From Saprospiraceae bacterium (GTDB taxonomy: Bacteria > Bacteroidota > Bacteroidia > Chitinophagales > Saprospiraceae), in contig JAIPBL010000002.1 in assembly GCA_021739645.1 (NCBI GenBank), positions 62,001-126,000 on the forward strand: a stretch of DNA of 64,000 bases. The letters run 5' to 3'. The notes beneath the pieces are model-generated. The model had not been told where the DNA came from. It saw nothing but the letters and a program-made list of their open reading frames with translations, and did not search any database. Of the stretch, positions 44,080 through 51,494 are shown piece by piece (position 1 is the stretch's first letter; the number at the start of each line of letters is the position of its first letter). Position numbers and translations under genes: made by a program.

Positions 44080-45186
44080 TTATTTTTTCTGGATTTTAAA
44101 ATTGGCCAATGCTAGCCCCAAGAGCAGTACCACCATGCCGCACAGCACCGCCAAAGGCTTCCAGATGAAGCCCACGCCAAGGCCTTTCAGCATCACGCCT
44201 TTCAGCACTTCGATGAAATAAGTGGCCGGGATGATTTTCGAAATCACCTGCAAAACAGTCGGCATGCTACTGATGGGGAAAATAAACCCCGAGAGCAGCA
44301 TGGTCGGCATCATCAGGCTGAACAGCGAGAACATCATGGCCGCTTGCTGAGACTCTGCCTTGGTGGAAATGAGTACACCTAGCGCCAGCGAAACTATCAG
44401 GTAAAGCATGCAAACTGCCAGCAGCAGGGCAAGACTTCCCACGATTGGCACTTTGAAAACGAAATATCCGAGCACGAGCACCATGACGGCACTCAGGAAC
44501 GACAGCACTGCATAGGGCACTACCTTCCCCACGATGATGAGCAAGGGCGGCAGTGGTGACACCAGCAGCAAGTCCATCGTGCCGAGTTCCTTTTCCCTCG
44601 CAATGGTCAGGGAGGTCATCATCGCCGAAATAATCAGCAAAATCAGGGCTATCACGCCCGGCACGAAGGTGTAGGCGCTCCGCAATTGCGGGTTGTAAAC
44701 CATGCTCGTTTCCACCCGAACCCGATAGGGCAGCTGCACCGTGGCAGCCTGGTTTTGTTGAAACTGCTGGATGATTTGCGAGGCGTAATTGACGAGCGTA
44801 AGGGCGTAGTTCGGTTCGGAGCCATCGGCAATCAATTGAATTTGCGGGTTGGAACGGGCATTGAAATCGCTGCCAAAATTCGGGGGAATGACGATAGCCA
44901 TTTTTGCTTCGCCATTTTGAAAAAAAGGCGCAATTTCCTCGTAGCTCCGCAAGTCCGCTTTTACTTTCAAATGACCGGAAGCCTCCAACTGTTGGCGGAG
45001 CATGCCGCTCAGGTCGTCATGGGCATTGTCCAAAACGACCACCGAGGCGTCTTTGAACTCGTTCGTGACCACGTACCCGAACAGCAGCACCAGCGCCACT
45101 GGCATCCCCATCAGGATGATGAGGGTGCGGCGGTCACGGAGGATGTGGTAGAACTCCTTTTTGACGAAGGCGAGGAATATTTTCAT
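44080..45186 (-). CDS. ABC-2 exporter permease (YbhS-like)
   Basis: 368 residues with the same topology as the partner: N-terminal helix, ~130-residue periplasmic domain, five C-terminal helices (from about 175). The sequence VLDNAHDDLSGMLRQQLEASGHLKV begins the external domain. Together with 42946-44073 it should form a heterodimeric pore. Upstream of it, a plus-strand gene pair (45249-46080) separates it from the ATPase gene. Confidence 0.88.
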   Translation of the reverse strand: MKIFLAFVKKEFYHILRDRRTLIILMGMPVALVLLFGYVVTNEFKDASVVVLDNAHDDLSGMLRQQLEASGHLKVKADLRSYEEIAPFFQNGEAKMAIVIPPNFGSDFNARSNPQIQLIADGSEPNYALTLVNYASQIIQQFQQNQAATVQLPYRVRVETSMVYNPQLRSAYTFVPGVIALILLIISAMMTSLTIAREKELGTMDLLLVSPLPPLLIIVGKVVPYAVLSFLSAVMVLVLGYFVFKVPIVGSLALLLAVCMLYLIVSLALGVLISTKAESQQAAMMFSLFSLMMPTMLLSGFIFPISSMPTVLQVISKIIPATYFIEVLKGVMLKGLGVGFIWKPLAVLCGMVVLLLGLALANFKIQKK

Positions 45187-45222
45187 TTCAAATCAAGTTG
45201 GACAATCCAAGTGAAAAGATTG

Positions 45223-45230
45223 TACTTTTG
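45223..45230 (+). promoter_or_regulatory. Candidate promoter of the HNH cassette
   Basis: TACTTTTG at 45223-45230 matches the Bacteroidota -7 consensus TAnnTTTG, with a TTG at 45198-45200 near the -33 position. It lies 18 bp before the ATG at 45249 and directs transcription away from the exporter genes. The spacing to the upstream box is slightly long. Confidence 0.45.
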
Positions 45231-45248
45231 TATAAAATCAGTTTAAAA

Positions 45249-45659
45249 ATGGCTACGATAGAGCTAAAACCAAAGCTAAAAGTCGAACTCAATGAAATCC
45301 TGAATGGCGTCGCTCAATTGGATGTCAAAGAATTGGAATCGTTTTTCAAACGAATTGGGACACTTTTGGCGCACCGCAAAACCAGCCATCTTCCTGAACG
45401 GGAATTTCAATTACTAACTGAAATCAACAAAGGACTTCCCGAAGAACATCGGCAGCAATACTTATTGCTGAAGGATAAGCGGCAACAAGAAACCCTGTCG
45501 GCAACAGAGGCCAAGCAACTTGCAGCCATGACCCAAGAAATCGAACAAATTGGGGTTAAGCGGCTCGAATGCTTGGTAGAACTCGCAAAACTGAGGGGCG
45601 TTGAAGTCAACACTTTGATGACCCAACTCGGCATACAAGCCCCACTTGCTTATGCCTGA
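45249..45659 (+). CDS. Hypothetical protein paired with an HNH nuclease
   Basis: 136 residues from the ATG at 45249. Mostly helical and charged, with the HLPEREFQLLTEINKGLPEEHRQQYLLLKDKRQ region and a C-terminal amphipathic helix. No catalytic motif. It overlaps the nuclease gene (the nuclease ATG at 45652 precedes this stop at 45657-45659), an arrangement typical of toxin-antitoxin or partner pairs. I do not recognise the family. Confidence 0.7.
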   Translation: MATIELKPKLKVELNEILNGVAQLDVKELESFFKRIGTLLAHRKTSHLPEREFQLLTEINKGLPEEHRQQYLLLKDKRQQETLSATEAKQLAAMTQEIEQIGVKRLECLVELAKLRGVEVNTLMTQLGIQAPLAYA

Positions 45660-46080
45660 CAAAAAAATTCCAGCCAAGCTCCGTAAACTGGTTGCAGAAA
45701 GGGCATTTCACCGCTGCGAATATTGTCAATCACCCGCTTCATTTGCACCAGGATACTTTGAAGTCGAGCACATTTACCCTATCAGTAAAGGTGGCCAGAC
45801 AGTCGAAAGCAACCTTGCCTACGCTTGCGATGGCTGCAACAATCCAAAATCAAATAAAACAGCATCCATTGACCCTGTTTCTGGAAAACTTGTTCCGATT
45901 TTTCATCCACGCAACCAAAATTGGAATGACCATTTTGCATGGAGCGCAGACTCGCTTCAAATTGGGGGTATTTCACCAATAGGCAGGGCCACCATTGAAG
46001 CCTTGCAATTGAATCGCCCGCCATTGGTTAACCTCAGGAGGGCACTTTTTTCAATTGGTATCCACCCTCCTTCAGCCTAA
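45652..46080 (+). CDS. HNH endonuclease
   Basis: 142 residues. The HNH core is visible: HRCEYCQSPASFAP (Cys pair of the zinc site), EVEHIYPISKGG (catalytic His-containing motif), ESNLAYACDGCNNPKSN with the second Cys pair and Asn. Such small nucleases accompany restriction or homing systems but often stand alone. It is translationally coupled to the upstream helical protein and ends two bp from the exporter ATPase stop codon. Confidence 0.9.
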   Translation: MPDKKIPAKLRKLVAERAFHRCEYCQSPASFAPGYFEVEHIYPISKGGQTVESNLAYACDGCNNPKSNKTASIDPVSGKLVPIFHPRNQNWNDHFAWSADSLQIGGISPIGRATIEALQLNRPPLVNLRRALFSIGIHPPSA

Positions 46081-46082
46081 AT

Positions 46083-46805
46083 TCATCTCCTCGCCAGTTT
46101 AACGAACACCTCGTCCATCGTGGTTGCGGAGAACCTTTCTTTCAGCTCCCCCGGACTCCCCAACGCTGCAATTTTGCCATCCACCATGATGGAAATCCGG
46201 TCGCAATATTCCGCCTCATCCATGTAGTGTGTGGTGACGAAGATGGTGCGGCCAAGGTTGGCAGTAGCATAAATCATCTCCCAAAACCGACGTCGGGTGG
46301 CAGGGTCAACGCCGCCCGTCGGCTCATCGAGGAAGACGATGGCCGGGTCGTGTACGTTCGCCACGGCGAAGGCGAGCCGTTGTTTCCAGCCCAGCGGCAG
46401 TTCCCCGACAATCTTGTCAGCGTAGGCTTCCAGGTTCAGTGATGTCAGTATATGCTCGGTTTTTTCCTTGATTTCCTTGCTGCGCAAACCGTAGATGCCA
46501 CCGTAAAATCGTATGTTTTGGCGAATGGACAGGTCTTCGTACAGGCTGAACTTTTGGCTCATGTAGCCGATGTTTTCCTTGATTTTTTCCGATTGGCGGT
46601 AAACGTCGAAGCCCGCCACGGTAGCCTCACCGTCGGTGGGCCGGTTGAGGCCAGTCAGCATTCGAATGGCAGTGGTTTTGCCTGCCCCATTGGCACCAAG
46701 AAAGCCAAATATTTCGCCCTTTTTCACCTCAAAGCTGATGGCGTCCACGGCGGTGAAGTCGCCGAAGCGTTTGGTGAGGTGGTGGGCAGTGATGGCGGTG
46801 TTCAT
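46083..46805 (-). CDS. Exporter ATPase subunit 2 (YbhF C-terminal half-like)
   Basis: 240 residues from the ATG at 46805. It has Walker A GANGAGKTT, Walker B IVFLDEPTGGVDP and the H-loop TTHYMDEAEYCDR, but the signature LSGGQ is replaced by LPLGWKQRL. The degenerate signature occurs also in the second half of E. coli YbhF. Its partner lacks the H-loop His; see findings. The gene follows a 73-residue plus-strand insert. Confidence 0.9.
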   Translation of the reverse strand: MNTAITAHHLTKRFGDFTAVDAISFEVKKGEIFGFLGANGAGKTTAIRMLTGLNRPTDGEATVAGFDVYRQSEKIKENIGYMSQKFSLYEDLSIRQNIRFYGGIYGLRSKEIKEKTEHILTSLNLEAYADKIVGELPLGWKQRLAFAVANVHDPAIVFLDEPTGGVDPATRRRFWEMIYATANLGRTIFVTTHYMDEAEYCDRISIMVDGKIAALGSPGELKERFSATTMDEVFVKLARR

Positions 46806-46929
46806 AATTTGATTAATTTGTGCCAAATTGAACTTGCTATGAACTTCCAATTTGACCTTTTTGGCAAAACAAGGCCCAATCGAGCGGACAAACAATTTTC
46901 AAAAGGAATTATCAAAATCACAAGTTGAC

Positions 46930-47151
46930 ATGAACCAAGAATTAGTCCTTGACGAAAAAGCCGTCCGAATCCTCGACCTGCTCCAACAACTCAAGCGGGT
47001 GAACGACATGATTGCCATGCATCAAAAACTCGAAAATGGTGATTTCATGGTGGAACAATATGAGCGACAAAAACGCCAGTTTGTCAAGGGACTTCAAGCA
47101 CTTTTGCTTGAATATGAACTCGCTGTAGAGCCAACTTCAAAAGCAGCCTAA
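46930..47151 (+). CDS. Small coiled-coil orphan protein
   Basis: 73 residues from the ATG at 46930, rich in Lys, Glu and Gln, with a likely coiled coil (VRILDLLQQLKRVNDMI then QYERQKRQFVKGLQALLLEY). No family recognised. Its stop lies five bp from the stop of the downstream-oriented ATPase gene. It could be an unrecognised antitoxin or regulator; its coding nature is supported by length, composition and neat fit into a gene junction. Confidence 0.55.
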   Translation: MNQELVLDEKAVRILDLLQQLKRVNDMIAMHQKLENGDFMVEQYERQKRQFVKGLQALLLEYELAVEPTSKAA

Positions 47152-47156
47152 TTTCC

Positions 47157-48059
47157 TCACATCAAATCCAAGAAAACATCCTCGATGGTCGCCTCAACAG
47201 GCTTCACGACGATTTCTTGATGGCCTCGGTTTTTCATCAAGTTTTCGATAACCTCCGAACCCACAGCGCCCTTCGTCGTCAGGTGCAGGTACTCCCCAAA
47301 CGGCTCCACCCGCTCCGTCCCTTCATAGCCTCGTAAGTCTTGCAGGAGTTGGTAGAAATTTTTGCTGCGTACCGCAAACAGCGGCTTTTGGTAGCTCCCG
47401 ATGATGCCCTGCGGCGTGTCAATGGACAGAATTTCCCCTGCTTGAATCAGGGCAATCCGCTCGCAGCGCATCGCCTCGTCCATGTACGGGGTACTGACGA
47501 GGATGGTGATGCCATGCGCTTTCAACCGTTGGAGCATGTCCCAAAATTCCGTGCGGCTCACGGCGTCCACGCCAGTGGTCGGCTCATCCAAAAAAAGCAC
47601 TTCCGGTCGGTGAATCAGGGCACAGCACAAGGCCAGTTTCTGCTTCATTCCACCAGAAAGTTGGCCCGCCCGCCGCTTTCGGAATGGCTCAATCTGCACC
47701 CAAATCTCCTCGATGAGGTGGTAGCCTTCCTTGATGGTGGTGCCGAAGATGGTGGCAAAAAAATTGAGGTTCTCCTCCACGGTCAGGTCTTGGTAGAGGG
47801 AGAATTTGCCCGGCATATAGCCCACCCGGTGGCGGATTTGCTTCAAATCCTTTTGCACATCCCAGCCTGCTACGCTAGCGCTGCCGGAGCTGGCCACCAA
47901 GAGCGTGGTGAGTATCCTGAACAGGGTGCTTTTGCCCGCCCCATCCGGCCCGATGAGGCCGAAACGCTCGCCCGGTTTTACCTCAAAACTGATGTCCTTC
48001 AGCGCTTGTACATCGCCGAAAGCGTGGTTGATATTGGATATTTTGATGGATGAATTCAT
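47157..48059 (-). CDS. Exporter ATPase subunit 1 (YbhF N-terminal half-like)
   Basis: 300 residues. Walker A GPDGAGKST (37-45), signature LSGGMKQKL (canonical), Walker B VLFLDEPTTGVD, but the H-loop reads STPYMDE with Pro at the switch His. A C-terminal extension of ~70 residues (FAVRSKNFYQLLQDLRG...VIENLMKN) is typical for this half. It pairs with the 46083-46805 product; the stop-to-start distance to the HlyD gene is about four bp overlapping. Confidence 0.9.
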   Translation of the reverse strand: MNSSIKISNINHAFGDVQALKDISFEVKPGERFGLIGPDGAGKSTLFRILTTLLVASSGSASVAGWDVQKDLKQIRHRVGYMPGKFSLYQDLTVEENLNFFATIFGTTIKEGYHLIEEIWVQIEPFRKRRAGQLSGGMKQKLALCCALIHRPEVLFLDEPTTGVDAVSRTEFWDMLQRLKAHGITILVSTPYMDEAMRCERIALIQAGEILSIDTPQGIIGSYQKPLFAVRSKNFYQLLQDLRGYEGTERVEPFGEYLHLTTKGAVGSEVIENLMKNRGHQEIVVKPVEATIEDVFLDLM

Positions 48060-49003
48060 TGCTTCTTTTCTGGCTTTGCCCCATTGGACCAGCTTACCTC
48101 ACCTGGCATCCCAATCTTCAAAGCCCCATCCCCGTTCCCCACCTTCACCTTGAAAGCATACACGAGGTTCACCCGCTCCTCCTTTGTCTGGATAGTTTTT
48201 GGCGTAAACTCCGACTTGCTCGAAATCCAGCTCACCGTGCCGGGCAGTGAGCGCACTCCCCCACCCGATTGGTCTATCAGCACACTGACCGTTTGCCCGA
48301 TTTTCAGGCTGGGCAATTGTTCTCCGCTGACGAAGGCTCGCAGTTCGAGCGGGTCCAGTGCGGCGATTTTGTAAAGCGGCGAGCCGAACCCGACCACTTC
48401 CGACGCCTCGGCGATTTTGGTCAGCACCACCCCATTGAGTGGATTATGGATGTAGCAGCGGCGTATTTGCTCGTTCAGCACTTTGATTTGCGCCAATACC
48501 GGGTCTTTTTCACCCAAAATCCCTGTATTCAGCGACCCAGTTTGCCGGCGAGCCGATTCGATTTGGACTTTTACCAGCGCTATCTGCCCATTGAGGTCAT
48601 CCAATTGCTTGGGCGTGGCGGCCTTGTCGGCAAGGAGGCGCTGCACCCGGTCACGTTCCCGCACGAGGTTGCGCTGTTGCTCCTCCAAAATGGCAATCTG
48701 TGGATTGGGGTTTTGTTGCTTCTTGCCTATCGTGCCGAGGCTTGCGATGAGTTGCTGTTTTTGCAGATGCAGCAACGCCGTATCTACCAAAGCGACGAGC
48801 TCGTTGGCCTTCAGCGGTTCACCTTCGCTGGCTTTCAGGAACAACAGCTTGCCGTTTGCCTCAGCGCTGACGATGGTCTCCACCGCCTCGAAATTGCCGT
48901 AGGAGTCGGAGTGGGTTGCTTCTTTTTTGCAACTTGCCAGCACAATAAGAATGAGGAAACTCCCTTTCAGAATTGTTGTTAACTTTGTTTGATTAAATTT
49001 CAT
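48056..49003 (-). CDS. HlyD-type periplasmic adaptor lipoprotein (YbhG-like)
   Basis: 315 residues from the ATG at 49003 (49009 is possible). A lipobox LASC (C23) anchors it to the membrane. A coiled-coil hairpin spans about 75-175 (LHLQKQQLIASLGTIGKK, ILEEQQRNLVRERDRVQRLLA, QLDDLNGQIALVKVQIESARR), flanked by lipoyl/barrel domains (SAEANGKLLFLKASEGEPLKA and CYIHNPLNGVVLTKIAEASEVV). It links the inner-membrane ABC pump to the TolC channel. Its start codon is only four bp from the start of a divergent antitoxin gene. Confidence 0.92.
   Translation of the reverse strand: MKFNQTKLTTILKGSFLILIVLASCKKEATHSDSYGNFEAVETIVSAEANGKLLFLKASEGEPLKANELVALVDTALLHLQKQQLIASLGTIGKKQQNPNPQIAILEEQQRNLVRERDRVQRLLADKAATPKQLDDLNGQIALVKVQIESARRQTGSLNTGILGEKDPVLAQIKVLNEQIRRCYIHNPLNGVVLTKIAEASEVVGFGSPLYKIAALDPLELRAFVSGEQLPSLKIGQTVSVLIDQSGGGVRSLPGTVSWISSKSEFTPKTIQTKEERVNLVYAFKVKVGNGDGALKIGMPGEVSWSNGAKPEKKQ
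48980..48987 (+). promoter_or_regulatory. Candidate promoter of the toxin-antitoxin pair
   Basis: TAACTTTG at 48980-48987 matches TAnnTTTG and lies 20 bp upstream of the antitoxin ATG at 49008, inside the first codons of the divergent HlyD gene. No clear -33 TTTG is present. A promoter inside the coding sequence is the only room for one. Confidence 0.4.
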
Positions 49004-49007
49004 AAAC

Positions 49008-49244
49008 ATGAATGTAAATATTGAAACGAGAAAACTGAGCATCATCGAATATCTCGCTGAAGTCGAAGACGAAGCCGTAATCCTGCAAATCGAAAACCTG
49101 TTAAAGCCTCGTACCGACTTTTGGGACGAACTCAGCGACCGTGAAAAGGCTAGCATCAAACAAGGTTTGAATGACCTTAAACAAGGCAAACGAGTTGATT
49201 TTCAAGAGTTTATGAAAAACAGACGCCAGCGCCAAAACTCATGA
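49008..49244 (+). CDS. Antitoxin of a RelE/ParE module
   Basis: 78 residues: MNVNIETRKLSIIEYLAEVEDEAVI, then an acidic helical part with FWDELSDREKASIKQGLNDLKQGKRVDF. This resembles the short antitoxin family (addiction module protein) with an N-terminal DNA-binding stretch and a C-terminal toxin-wrapping part. Its TGA stop overlaps the toxin ATG (ATGA), the classic order with the antitoxin first. Confidence 0.85.
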   Translation: MNVNIETRKLSIIEYLAEVEDEAVILQIENLLKPRTDFWDELSDREKASIKQGLNDLKQGKRVDFQEFMKNRRQRQNS

Positions 49245-49531
49245 TGCCTGTTTACCTTTCCCAAACCGCCTACGATCAACTTCACCAAATCCTTGATTAT
49301 TTGGAAGAAAAATGGTCTGCGCAAGTCAGCGATAATTTCCTCAACAAATTAGAGCGAACGATGGACTCCATTGGCCAATTTCCTTATTCCTCCCCGCCTG
49401 CCAGCCACTTCCCTGGCCTTAGAAAATGCGTTATCAACAAGCAGGTTTCTGCTTTTTATCGAATTGACGAAGTAAGGAAAGAAGTTGAAATCTTGGCTGT
49501 CCTTGATAATCGTCAAGACTTCAGTTTTTGA
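49241..49531 (+). CDS. RelE/ParE-family toxin
   Basis: 96 residues with the compact RelE/ParE fold: VYLSQTAYDQLHQILDYLEE, SDNFLNKLERTMDSIGQFPYSSP, LRKCVINKQVSAFYRIDEVRKEVEILAVLDNRQD. The conserved Arg and the C-terminal aromatic/Asn-Arg motif are present. RelE types cleave mRNA on the ribosome and ParE types poison gyrase; the sequence does not decide between them. The stop lies 19 bp from the TolC-like gene stop, so the module sits exactly between two exporter genes. Confidence 0.9.
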   Translation: MMPVYLSQTAYDQLHQILDYLEEKWSAQVSDNFLNKLERTMDSIGQFPYSSPPASHFPGLRKCVINKQVSAFYRIDEVRKEVEILAVLDNRQDFSF

Positions 49532-49550
49532 AATAACAGGCTCACACCTA

Positions 49551-50834
49551 CTAATTTCCAATTCCCACCCCCTTCCACGTCCGCCAAGCAGCCTCCACTT
49601 GCACCAACTGTACCCGGTGTGCTTCCATCGCCAACCTCGCTTGCAACTCTGCGTCCGATTGCAGCAGGTAGTCGGTGGCAGTGGCCACGCCGTTATCGAG
49701 TTGCGAAGAAAGCTGCTTCAAAATCTCGGCTTGCAGCTTCGCAATCTCCTCGTCCCGCTGGATTTGGTTTTGCAGCTTCGCAATGTCTTCCCGGAACTTG
49801 CCGTCCTGGTGTTCGAGGTTTTGGGTGAACGTTTGCTTTTGGTTTTCAATGAGTTGCAACTGAACGGATAGCTGTTGCCGCTCCCGGTCAGCCTGTTTCC
49901 AATCCAAGAATTTCCAACTGAACTGCACCCCGCCGATGAAGTACGGACTAATTTTATCATCGAAAAAATTCAAGGGGTCGGGGTAGCCGACGCCCGTAAT
50001 GGCAAAGGCGGCGACTTTCGGGTTCCATTGGGCGCCTATCAAATCAGCTGACGCCAAAACCTGTGCTTTTTGCAAATCAAACAATGCCAGTTCGGGACGA
50101 TTTGATTGCGGATTTTGAATTGCGGATTGCGGATTGGGAAGTTCCAGTTTTGAGTTTTCATCCAAAGTTTGCCCAAGCAAACTACTTAGCACCGACAGCA
50201 ATGCACGGCGATCGCTACCGATTTCTTCGATTTTTGATTGCACCTTCAGTTGCTCCACCTGCAGCTTCAACACCTCGCTTTCCAGGGCGACCCCATGCCG
50301 AACGGCGGCTTCGAGCTGGGCTGCTTTTGCGGCCAAATCCTTCTGGGTGAGCTCAAGCATCTTGGTTTGCGTTTGCAGCAGTGCTGCACCGAAAAAAAAG
50401 CGGTCCACCTGTTCCCGCAGTTTGTTCAATTCCACCGTAACCGATTGATTGTCAACGGCTAACTTGGCTTTTTCTATCGTTTTCTTTGCTTCGGAAAAGC
50501 CACCGTCTAGCAGCACGTAGTTGGCTTCCAAATTCGTCAGTACATTGTATTTCGGGATGTTAAAATCAACTCCCGGGAAGCTGAACGGTAGGCCGAAAAC
50601 CTCATTTTGCCAGGTGGCCTTGGCATTCCACTGCACCGTAGGCAGACGGCTGGCATCAATGTTCTCTAACTTGAGTACCGTGATTTTTTCAAAAAGTTGT
50701 GGATTTTGGGCAATGGCCGTGTTGGCCTCGGCGAGGTGGTAGCAGTCTTGCAAGGTCACGGCGTTTTGACCCAATATTGGGAACCAAGACAACAGCAAGG
50801 CTGGGAATAGGAAAAATCGGATGGTTAATTGCAT
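49551..50834 (-). CDS. TolC-family outer-membrane channel
   Basis: 427 residues with a signal peptide (FFLFPALLLSWFPILGQ) and two TolC-type repeats, each of long helices and strands (DCYHLAEANTAIAQNP, VLKLENIDASRLPTVQWNAKAT, QVEQLKVQSKIEEIGSDRRALLSVLSSLLGQ, and FEYDKQNQ-like strands in the second half). It exports molecules with the HlyD and ABC proteins. It is the first gene of the exporter run; a dyad-rich region upstream could regulate it. Confidence 0.92.
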   Translation of the reverse strand: MQLTIRFFLFPALLLSWFPILGQNAVTLQDCYHLAEANTAIAQNPQLFEKITVLKLENIDASRLPTVQWNAKATWQNEVFGLPFSFPGVDFNIPKYNVLTNLEANYVLLDGGFSEAKKTIEKAKLAVDNQSVTVELNKLREQVDRFFFGAALLQTQTKMLELTQKDLAAKAAQLEAAVRHGVALESEVLKLQVEQLKVQSKIEEIGSDRRALLSVLSSLLGQTLDENSKLELPNPQSAIQNPQSNRPELALFDLQKAQVLASADLIGAQWNPKVAAFAITGVGYPDPLNFFDDKISPYFIGGVQFSWKFLDWKQADRERQQLSVQLQLIENQKQTFTQNLEHQDGKFREDIAKLQNQIQRDEEIAKLQAEILKQLSSQLDNGVATATDYLLQSDAELQARLAMEAHRVQLVQVEAAWRTWKGVGIGN

Positions 50835-50892
50835 AAGCTTTTATCTTTCGGGCACAAAGATGGGGCGGCTAATATAGGCTTTTCTGAAAAAT

Positions 50893-50964
50893 GCAACGAG
50901 TGGCGGGATTATTCCTGCGAATGGAAAATAATCCATTCGTTGCGGTTTGTGGGTTGTTCGTTGC
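50893..50964. promoter_or_regulatory. Operator-like GCAACGA repeats upstream of the exporter
   Basis: GCAACGA occurs at 50893-50899 (plus) and in reverse at 50937-50943 and 50958-50964. The middle contains a perfect 8-bp dyad CGAATGGA-N6-TCCATTCG (50918-50939). It lies 59-130 bp upstream of the TolC-like start, the expected place for a regulator of the exporter operon. The regulator gene is not in the window. Confidence 0.5.
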
Positions 50965-51021
50965 AATTTTAATGGCTGCATTGCGAAGCAAATTACCTTT
51001 GTCGCCTCGGCCTGCCCAATA

Positions 51022-51039
51022 TCCCGATAGCTATCGGGA
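51022..51039. repeat. 18-bp perfect palindrome
   Basis: TCCCGATAG plus its exact complement, 15 bp upstream of the LytS-like gene fragment. Palindromes with CCCGATAGCTATCGGG are, as I recall, common in intergenic DNA of this phylum. Confidence 0.6.
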
Positions 51040-51053
51040 GGGCGACCACAATT

Positions 51054-51290
51054 ATGAAAAACAAAACCACCATCATCGGCCACCTCGTTTTCTGGCTCTT
51101 CTACCTGACGGTGGTGGGCACGGGCGGTTCACTTATCTCCGACACTGGCCAAGGCTGGTCGTTCGTTTGGAACAGCCTCGTGTTCGGCGGCATCGTGATT
51201 TACGGCAACCTCCTGTTTATCCTGCCGTTTTTGCTTGAAAAAAGGTATCGCCGTTTTGGGCTGATTGGACTTATTACTTCTGGCCGTTAG
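51054..51290 (+). pseudogene. Truncated LytS-type sensor histidine kinase (N-terminal part)
   Basis: 78 residues: IIGHLVFWLFYLTVVGTGGSL, a second helix WNSLVFGGIVIYGNLLFILP and the cytoplasmic FLLEKRYRRFG, followed by a short divergent tail and a stop at a palindrome. This is the membrane domain of LytS/YehU-like kinases (compare the full gene at 61859) without the His-kinase and ATPase domains, which are absent downstream. Loss by deletion or insertion at the palindrome is likely. A functional short membrane protein is the alternative. Confidence 0.7.
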
Positions 51291-51298
51291 CTAACGGC
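51283..51298. repeat. 16-bp perfect palindrome
   Basis: GCCGTTAG followed by its complement, at the 3' end of the truncated kinase gene. It marks the junction where homology to LytS ends. Confidence 0.65.
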
Positions 51299-51355
51299 AA
51301 TTTCAAATGGACAAAACCTGGCGCTCCAAAGTATAGTTTCGTAGTGGTTGTGATA

Positions 51356-51393
51356 TTGACTTACCCTGAAATAGGTTGACAGTTTGCAGGGTA
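51356..51393. mobile_element. Insertion-sequence-end-like fragment
   Basis: The block TTGACTTACCCTGAAATAGG, then TTGACAG, with inverted TACCCTG/CAGGGTA, recalls the terminal repeats of IS3-like elements in this phylum. I have no second end or transposase here, so this is a weak call for a remnant left by an excised or deleted element next to the truncated kinase. Confidence 0.3.
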
Positions 51394-51494
51394 TCCCTCA
51401 GCGATCTGCGGAGCTGAAAATTCGGCAATGAATACCTTTTTCAAAATTTTCTCAAAATGTTCATTGGCAGGGATTGTAGTAAAAGGATAGGGAA

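Larger units (their letters stand above)
50835..51494. other. Intergenic region with operator-like repeats and a truncated gene
   Basis: This stretch separates the exporter operon from a lipoprotein gene. It holds GCAACGA repeats and a 22-bp dyad (50893-50964), an 18-bp palindrome (51022-51039), a LytS-like gene fragment (51054-51290), a 16-bp palindrome (51283-51298) and an insertion-sequence-like fragment (51356-51393). No other gene is seen. Confidence 0.6.

Noticed and set aside
51054-51290. Complete small membrane protein instead of a kinase fragment
   Set aside because: The two helices and the FLLEKRYRRFG segment match the N-terminus of LytS-type kinases, and the tail after it has no conserved character.
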